This document shows, in pieces, positions 19,682 to 25,207 of a stretch of 25,207 nucleotides of DNA (position 1 is its first letter; the number at the start of each line of letters is the position of its first letter). Position numbers and translations under genes: made by a program. The stretch lies in contig NW_014578447.1 in the NCBI RefSeq assembly GCF_000485595.1, positions 36,804 through 62,010 of the forward strand, given 5' to 3'. The notes under the pieces are model-generated. The model was not told where the DNA came from, made no database searches, and worked only from the letters and a program-made list of their open reading frames with translations. The stretch comes from Priapulus caudatus (lineage: Eukaryota; Priapulida; Priapulimorpha; Priapulimorphida; Priapulidae).

Positions 19682-20398
19682 CTGATAGTCAGCAAGCTGC
19701 CATTGTTCATGCAGACAATGTGGATAGACCATGCAAGCAGGTACAAGGAGGAACACTCTGTTCTTTATCCACCTTTCAAGGTGTTCACCAATTTCATAAC
19801 GAAAATGAGCGTGAGGATGAACGACCCGAGCTTTAGGCTTGAAGCAAGTCAGGCCCCTGTAGTAAGCCAGGCACAATATGCTGCCAAGAAAACAGCAGGA
19901 AGTAACACTCAGCAACCAGTGATGATATCCTCAAGAAAGACAGGCATTCAGGATCTTCCCATGTCGCCGCAATGTGTGCTTCATGGCAGTACAGCAAAAC
20001 ATAGTTTGGTCGACTGTCGCCAGTTGCAATCTATGACACCAGCTAATAAGAACATATTCATGAAGCATGGCATTTGTTTTAAGTGCTGTGCTAGTAAGCA
20101 TTTAGCGAGAAAGTGCAAGGTAGATATCCAGTGCAAACACTGTGGCAGCAAGTCACATTGTTCGACCTTCCATGTTGACAGGCGAGAGGCTCCAAAAAGC
20201 CATGGGGTTCCTACTTCAGGAGATGTCGAAATGGCTTCACACTCAGAGGCTACTGCGAGTCCTAACATCAATGCCAAGTGCACACAGATATGTGGCAATT
20301 CGTTCAAAGGCAAATCCTGCGCAAAAACAGAACTTGTTAAGATCCATCCAGAAGGAAAGCCGGAGATGGCCATGAGGGCATACGCCATCATTGATGAT
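19682..20398 (+). pseudogene. BEL gag C-terminus with zinc knuckles
   Basis: The reading frame moves by one base between about 19670 and 19682, then continues without stops for 239 codons. It includes the conserved segment ending in a KMSVRMNDPSF-like motif and two metal-binding knuckles: CFKCCASKHLARKC (from 20075, CX2CX4HX4C) and CKHCGSKSHCSTFH (ending 20173, CX2CX4HX4H). A further Cys/His pair (CVLHGSTAKHSLVDC) precedes them, as in other BEL elements. The region binds nucleic acid in the particle. It ends at AIIDD, the start of the protease, directly before the TAA at 20399. Confidence 0.8.
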
Positions 20399-20860
20399 TA
20401 AAGCAATAGATCGTTGGCTCGTAGTTCATTCTTCGATCACTTTGCCGAGCAGTCCAAGGAAGTAGAATACATTCTATCGTCATGTGCAGGCAATGTAACT
20501 ACATCAGGCAGACGAGCTCGCGGGTATGTCGTGGAATCCCTAGACGGTCAATCCAGATTGCCTCTACCAACACTCATTGAGTGCAATGATATACCCAATG
20601 TGAGACAAGAAATTCCCACTCCCGAAGTGGCGAGGCACATTAGACATCTAAAGGACATAGAACAGTTCATACCTGACTATGAAACGGAAACCGAGATACT
20701 CCTTCTGATAGGCAGAGATTTGATTCAGGCACATCCTGTGCTAGACCAAAGACTAGGATCAGGAACCGAGCCGTATGCGCAGAAGCTCAAATTAGGCTGG
20801 GTCATAGTTGGCGAGGCTTGTCTCGGCGTCGCCCACCAGCCGGAGGTGGTAACGGCGAAC
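20375..20860 (+). pseudogene. BEL aspartic protease domain (DUF1758-like)
   Basis: The active-site strand is AYAIIDD (about 20378-20398), followed at once by a stop and then SNRSLARSSFFDHF in the same frame. The rest (YILSSCAGNVTTSGRRARGY, IPDYETETEILLLIGRDLI, LKLGWVIVGEACLG) is characteristic of the BEL retropepsin. The stop falls next to the catalytic Asp pair, so this copy cannot make a continuous polyprotein. Confidence 0.78.
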
Positions 20861-21706
20861 AAAACGCACGTTCTCCGGAGCGGTCGTACTTCTCTCCTGA
20901 AGCCATGTACTAATGGGTTCGAGATACAAGACAGATCGGGGGTGGGCATAGGTTGCGAGATTTTTCAGAGAACTAGAGATGATGATATACTCGGGTTGTC
21001 GCAAGAGGACAAGGAGTTTATCGGGATGATGGAGGCTGGATTTAGCAAGTCACCAGATGGACATTGGAGTGCTCCACTTCCTTTTCGTAAGAACCGTCCT
21101 AGATTGGCGAACAATTATGGACAAGTAAAGCGGTGAATGGAGAATCTGGTCAGAGGGTTGAAAAAGGATCCTGCAAAGCAACAACATTGTTGTGACTTCA
21201 TGAAGAGTGTCTTCTCTAACAGACACGCTGAACTAGCCTCACCGATGGAGGAAGGAGAAGAGTGCTGGTACTTGCCAATATTCGGTGTGTACCACCCAAA
21301 GAAGCCGGATAAGATCAGGATAGTATTCGACTCCTCGTCTAAGGACCATGGAATGTCACTGAATGATGTCCTTCTTACAGGCCCTGATCTGACGAACAAC
21401 CTTGTCGGTGTTCTTCTGAACTTTAGAAAGGAAAAAATTGCTGTGACGGCTGACGTAGATCAGATGTTCTTCAACTTCCAAGTAGACCCAGAACACCGGA
21501 ACTACTTGCGTTTTCTATGGTTTGAAGACAATTATCCATCCAAGCAGCTTGTCGAGTACCGCATGCTTGTGCACGTATTTGGTAACGCACCATCTCCTGC
21601 CATTGCTACGCTGGGATTGCGGAAGTCCACATGCAATCATGTGAAGGGCAAAGTGCACTGCGACCAAGTCTGTGACTTTGTGCACAACAATTTCTATGTT
21701 GAGTGA
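20861..21706 (+). pseudogene. BEL reverse transcriptase, truncated at the YxDD box
   Basis: This is the same frame as the protease, with a stop at 21134-21136 (after GQVKR). Fingers and palm are recognisable: KIRIVFDSSSKDHGMSLND, VTADVDQMFFNFQV with the first catalytic Asp (about 21452-21460), and motif B HVFGNAPSPAIATLGLR (about 21572). The frame ends at NNFYVE followed by TGA at 21704, exactly where the second catalytic box should appear. RNase H and most of the integrase are absent; integrase tail sequence follows immediately in another frame. Confidence 0.83.
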
Positions 21707-21829
21707 TGTCAACTATAAGGGCTTTACCAATGAGGTGGTGTGTACCCTTATGGCTGAAGTGTGTGCTATAGTCAACGGAAGGCCAATTGTCGCGGTATCC
21801 AGTGATCCACTCTCCAACAGTTTTGTCAC
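21705..21829 (+). pseudogene. BEL integrase C-terminal remnant
   Basis: A different frame from RT encodes KGFTNEVVCTLMAEVCAIVN, then GRPIVAVSSDPLSNSF, the well-conserved end of the BEL integrase catalytic domain. Similarity stops at about 21829, where the candidate copia LTR begins. The direct RT-to-integrase join implies a deletion of the region between. Confidence 0.78.
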
Positions 21830-22040
21830 TGTTGGATAATGAATCTAATATTTAATAAGCATATATATATTATAGATCGTTTATATTGAATACGAAATTA
21901 ATACGAAACTAAAGCGAATACGAAAATACTGGTTGAATAAACTGATGATAAATATGATGATTATTTTTCTTCCCAATATGGCCGCCAACTGAGTGTTTGT
22001 GGTCATTGATTATTTCCAGTTTTGTTATTTCGTTCCTAGT
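21830..22040 (+). repeat. Candidate copia 5' LTR
   Basis: TGTTGGATAATG is a common LTR start and sits exactly where BEL similarity ends. An alternating AT tract (about 21858-21874) could hold a TATA box, and TTCGTTCCTAGTAA near 22030 may be the U5 end. The 3' LTR is outside the window, so the end and the target duplication (predicted GTCAC, 21825-21829) cannot be tested here. Confidence 0.5.
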
Positions 22041-22066
22041 AATAGTTAGAACAATTTCCTTGTCTA

Positions 22067-22900
22067 TGACTGGACCGTATAACAGGTTAATGGCCAGAGC
22101 GGCACTGGCAGGTGATCTTTCACGCCTTGGTATTCGACGGAGACGACGTAAATTCGAAGCAATGGGCTCATTGAAGTTTCTTGGGATACATGAGGCTCAA
22201 CAAAGCTGAAGGACACAATATCGTCCGCAGATCCAACACGCCGGCACGGACGTTATCACCGAGGAAGACGAGGATGCTACGACTGAATTGATTACATTCT
22301 TAGATGAAAAAGTCGTTTTCCTTGGTGTGCGCGACGCGGTGGATGATGAAGGAAAGCCTCTGAGTACTTATTGAAAGACATTACGCCGGTAAGGGAAAGC
22401 CCGTATCTATCGCCTTACACTGAACTGGACGACGCTAGCGCAAAACGGTTTCCGAATGAAGAGTATCACAGATTATCATCATTACGGGCTTGAGACAAGG
22501 CAGCGGGCTTGCCTACGAGATGCAGGAACAGCGTTCAATGACAGTTTGTTGTCGCGATGGCCTTGAAAGGATGCCTGGATGAGTATAAGTGTTTGTGGTA
22601 GTGAGTTACCGCAAAGGTGGACGAAGAAACCGAACTTTACCGGATTTCAAAAGGTAATTCATCTTCGCGCTTGGAAGTTTCGGGATGACAGCGGCAGAGC
22701 CATGTATGCTCGTTCGTCGAATTTCAAGTTTCCGTCGAGGGAGAAGGCCATAATGAAGGGAAATGGGGCATCGGCGGTCGAGTAATGTAAGCCAACGGCG
22801 TCTAAGGAGCCTTTTACTGGACTTGTTTACAATTGCGGAGAGTGGGCCATATCGCGCGCAGTGACAGGGCCGAGAGACGATGGGTGTCAGACGTGCAAAA
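22067..22900 (+). pseudogene. Copia gag with CCHC remnant, many breaks
   Basis: Similarity is to copia gag (UBN2-type): VITEEDEDATTELITFLDEK at about 22250-22308, a VRDAVDDEGK-like piece, then TELTTLAQNG-like and RDAGTAFNDSLL-like pieces in changing frames up to about 22560, and KPNFTGF and an acidic/basic end to 22784. A degenerate knuckle, YNCGE...CQTCKS, lies at about 22828-22905. At least four frame changes and several stops separate these pieces. Confidence 0.68.
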
Positions 22901-22959
22901 GCCAGTTTTTTTCGCAGTACATGGCCGAGTACTGCCGGGGAAGAAGAATCGAAGGACCA

Positions 22960-23250
22960 GATGAAACGCATTGGCGCGGGGGTGGTCGATGCGACAGAGG
23001 ATGCGGAACTATTCTGGTTCGCCTTCAGGCCACGTGACCGCATCTACGAGTGCAATTTCGAGCGGGAAGTTATTGCTAGTGGCTTGTTGGTTGCGACGGC
23101 ACACATCATATCGGATAGATCCGAAGGGTAGAGGCTTTGGACATGGTCGTTCAACCGGAGAAACACTACATTGACTGCAGGACGTACGCGTACAAATAAC
23201 GTGGCCAAAGGGGAGACAGGGTGAGAGATGTGCGATTATTTGTTGCTGAG
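22960..23250 (+). pseudogene. Copia protease remnant
   Basis: The frame 22880-23131 contains GLLVATAHIISDRSEG, which lines up with the copia protease active-site region, but the catalytic Asp and Gly positions are not present. A following segment in another frame resembles the usual continuation up to about 23205. Inactive as read. Confidence 0.6.
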
Positions 23251-23399
23251 GGGCGGTTGTGTCGGCGGGGCGGCTTGCCCAGCGCGGAGAGGAAGACACA
23301 GATTAGCTACGTCCGGTAAAACTGGTACGGTCCACGCCAGCACGGTGGCTCGCAGTTATTCGCGGCCACCGAAAATATAAATTATTTTGGTTGCCTAAA

Positions 23400-24660
23400 G
23401 TGAAGTGCCCAGAACGCTATGGACAGAGGGGGAATTATGCGTTGATACCATATTAAAGAATGCGCTGTTAAATCCCTGCTACCCCAAGTATTTGTTTCTG
23501 CTACAAGCTCAGCAACGTAAATGGGTCGCAAAGTGTGGTGTTCCACACCTTAGGCTGGTAGCTGTTGAACTGAGCGCACAAAGCATGGTTGGTTTTGAAT
23601 TTTGGAACGGCTAATTAGCGGCAGGACGGCCTTTGTATTTAACTTTCTTTTATTTCGTTTGGACCGGATGAAGTTGTTAGCCGATTTTATCTAGTGGACA
23701 TAGTTAATCGCTGTAATTGTGGCCAAACATACGATAAATTTCATAAATTAGTAATGGTTTCATTTAGAGATTTGTATTGCGTTCATTGCAACCATGGTTG
23801 ATAGTTTCTCAATTAATTTGAGATTACTTTATGTTTGAAGGTGTTATTGAAAGATCACAGAGGCTCACGAAAGGTGGTGATTGTGGAACATTGTGTGGAG
23901 TCGAAAATGGAACCCAGAGCATGGTCCATTTGAGAAAGCCATCGGTGTTCGTTCCGGCGTCCATTGGGAGTTTTGGGGTGAGGTTGTCATTACGGATTTT
24001 AGGCTGCGTGCGGTATCCATCCTGCTCTTCAATAGATGGCGTTATACAGTATGCTTTTCATAAGCTTCTTAACAGATTGATTATTCTGGTCTTCAAGTCT
24101 TTAGGTGTATAGGATATTCTTGCTATTTTCTCTAAATTTCTAGGTGACACGGTCACCGCAGCCGGAACAATTTCTGGCCGATTCCGCCCCATTTGGGGCA
24201 CAGTGAAGTCTCACTGTTTAGCGTACTCGATAAATGGACGGAGTTTTACTTCCAGAGAGATTTAGCGGCAACTCTTACGAGGGAACATGAGAGAATCAAT
24301 GTTTCACTAGTCATTTTTGAGACCAGGGCGCTCTCGTCACTGTCATTTTTCCATACGAGTGTGCGCAAAATGGGCCAGAGATACACCTGTCCGCGAACGA
24401 TCGTTTGAGGAGAACTCACTCTCGCTCTCTGAAAAATGCGGGACGGGTGTGTATTGTTGAACAAGGCAGTGTTGGGACGGGTGAGTTCTGGCCCTATGCC
24501 GTCGGAGAGTTTTTCAGGCTGGCATACATTAGAAACAGGCTGCTACAACAAAAGAACCAAGCAAACCGCCTACTTTTGTTCATGACGGGGCCGCAGCCCG
24601 AGTCCTGTTTCAAAAATGGCAGGTGTTTCGGCGTCTACACCAAAGCCCTGGGCTCCGATT
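23400..24660 (+). pseudogene. Copia integrase, fragmentary
   Basis: The pieces in order are: VDTILKNALLNPCYPKYLF (about 23435-23490), which belongs to the protease-integrase junction; a CVES-like zinc region and PFEKAIGVRSG (about 23930-23962); and a good match to the integrase C-terminal part in 24405-24662 (FWPYAVGEFFRLAYIRNR, then the MTGPQPESCFKNGRCFGV segment). The acidic core residues cannot be identified. Stops and frameshifts occur throughout, so no product is expected. Confidence 0.65.
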
Positions 24661-24793
24661 AAGGTTTAACTGCGTGAAAAATGTTGTGGTACGTAAAACA
24701 CGATGTGTGTGCGCTGCAGACAGCGGAAAGCATCGGTAGCGCAAGTCCCGATCTTACAATATTTAATTGAATTTTAAAAAAATTAAATTTTTN

Positions 24794-24832
24794 GTAGGTG
24801 ACCCAGCAGTAGGTGAACCAGCAGTAGGTGAA
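24794..24832 (+). repeat. 15-bp tandem repeat next to an unresolved base
   Basis: GTAGGTGACCCAGCA, GTAGGTGAACCAGCA and GTAGGTGAACACCAG follow one another. The base just before (24793) is N, the only ambiguous base in the window. Confidence 0.85.
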
Positions 24833-24845
24833 CACCAGTAGCACC

Positions 24846-25207
24846 AGTAGCGGCCCGCAGGTATCCACAGAGGGACCGAAAAGTTCCAGGTCATTTGAAA
24901 GACTATGACCTGAATGATGATGATAATGATGATGACCAAATGATGACAACAATTGATTATTGTTACAAGGTATGCTCTTTCCCGCAGCACTATGCAGAAG
25001 CGATGAGTTCACCCGACTCTGCCCAGTGGAAGGAAGCCATGGATGAGGAAATGAAGTCTTTGAATGAAAATGGTACTTTCACTATTACTACCCTTCCCCC
25101 GGGCAGAAAGTCGATAGGTGGACGGTGGGTATTCACTATAAAGGAGGATTCCAGTGGTGAAGAAACTTACAAAGCAAGGTTCGTAGCGAAGGGTTTCAGT
25201 CAGACCA
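24846..25207 (+). CDS. Copia reverse transcriptase start (partial, open at window end)
   Basis: One frame is open to the edge. It begins with a basic Pro/Arg-rich linker and HLKDY, then an Asp/Asn-rich run, then the copia RT opening: AMSSPDSAQWKEAMDEEMKS, LNENGTFTITTLPPGRKSIG, GRWVFTIKED and YKARFVAKGFSQT. This matches the N-terminal part of the RVT_2 domain closely and without breaks, unlike the gag-integrase part upstream. Catalytic boxes would lie beyond the window. The start shown is the first clear codon of the linker, not a start codon, since copia RT is normally released from a polyprotein. Confidence 0.85.

Larger units (their letters stand above)
17648..21829 (+). mobile_element. BEL/Pao LTR retrotransposon, decayed, 3' part displaced by copia
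   Basis: The order is: candidate LTR and leader (17648-18306), gag with coiled coil, zinc knuckles, aspartic protease, RT, then an integrase tail after an internal deletion. The assignment rests on the BEL-type protease (SNRSLA.S.FFD-like segment), on RT motifs such as KIRIVFDSS and VTADVDQMFF, and on the integrase segment LMAEVCAIVNGRPI. The copy has five in-frame stops in the gag frame, one frameshift near 19675, and stops at 20399 and 21134. It is therefore non-autonomous. Its 3' LTR must lie beyond the window if the copia insertion is real. Confidence 0.85.
21830..25207 (+). mobile_element. Ty1/copia retrotransposon, 5' part, nested in BEL
   Basis: The domain order gag, CCHC knuckle, protease, integrase, RT is that of copia (integrase before RT). 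Gag, protease and integrase are recognisable only in pieces over several frames with many stops. The RT start is open and extends past the window edge. The insertion in BEL integrase makes this copy younger than the BEL insertion, although its coding damage looks heavier. Confidence 0.8.

Noticed and set aside
22606-23043. Minus-strand frame of 145 codons
   Set aside because: It lies antisense to recognisable copia gag and knuckle remnants; basic composition and no domain.

Overview
The window reads as non-coding and repeat-rich animal DNA. Coding capacity comes almost entirely from transposable elements, introns have GT-AG borders, the background is AT-rich, and there are no bacterial-style operons or ribosome binding sites. 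The mix of a Mutator-like DNA transposon with BEL/Pao, Ty1/copia and Ty3/gypsy retroelements suggests an invertebrate or other non-mammalian, probably aquatic, metazoan. I cannot name the species.

Region 1 (257-11313) is one structurally complete Mutator-like element (MULE) of about 11 kb. It has long terminal inverted repeats (266-455 and 11093-11304) and a perfect 9-bp target duplication (257-265 and 11305-11313). Its left half holds a gene in four exons (617-1702, 2276-2407, 2873-3093, 3639-5455). Matching splice phases predict one protein: a Ulp1-like cysteine protease, a linker, C2H2-type zinc fingers, and a MULE transposase with a SWIM finger. A single extra C at 4279-4283 breaks the last exon. 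The right half holds a second, inner pair of inverted repeats (about 6171-6325 and 10398-10577) around about 4 kb of more GC-rich sequence that I do not recognise.

Region 2 (11314-17647) is mostly non-coding. It contains a CRE-like site, a TATA plus initiator core promoter, the C-terminal end of a Ty3/gypsy integrase (13095-13616) followed by a long miRNA-like hairpin, eight identical copies of a 30-bp repeat, a cluster of palindromic TTACACAAC motifs, and a dispersed AT-rich repeat.

Region 3 (17648 to the end) is a nest of retroelements. A BEL/Pao element with a candidate LTR starting at 17648 sits in a copy of the dispersed repeat. Its gag, protease and RT are recognisable but carry in-frame stops, one frameshift and a deletion joining RT to the integrase tail. 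A Ty1/copia element starts at about 21830 inside the BEL integrase. It is badly decayed through gag, protease and integrase, then has an open RT start (24846-25207) that runs off the window. An unresolved base (24793) lies just before that change.

The most interesting items are the protease-zinc finger-transposase fusion, the inner inverted-repeat cargo, and the hairpin at 13650-13717. No ordinary host gene can be claimed with confidence.
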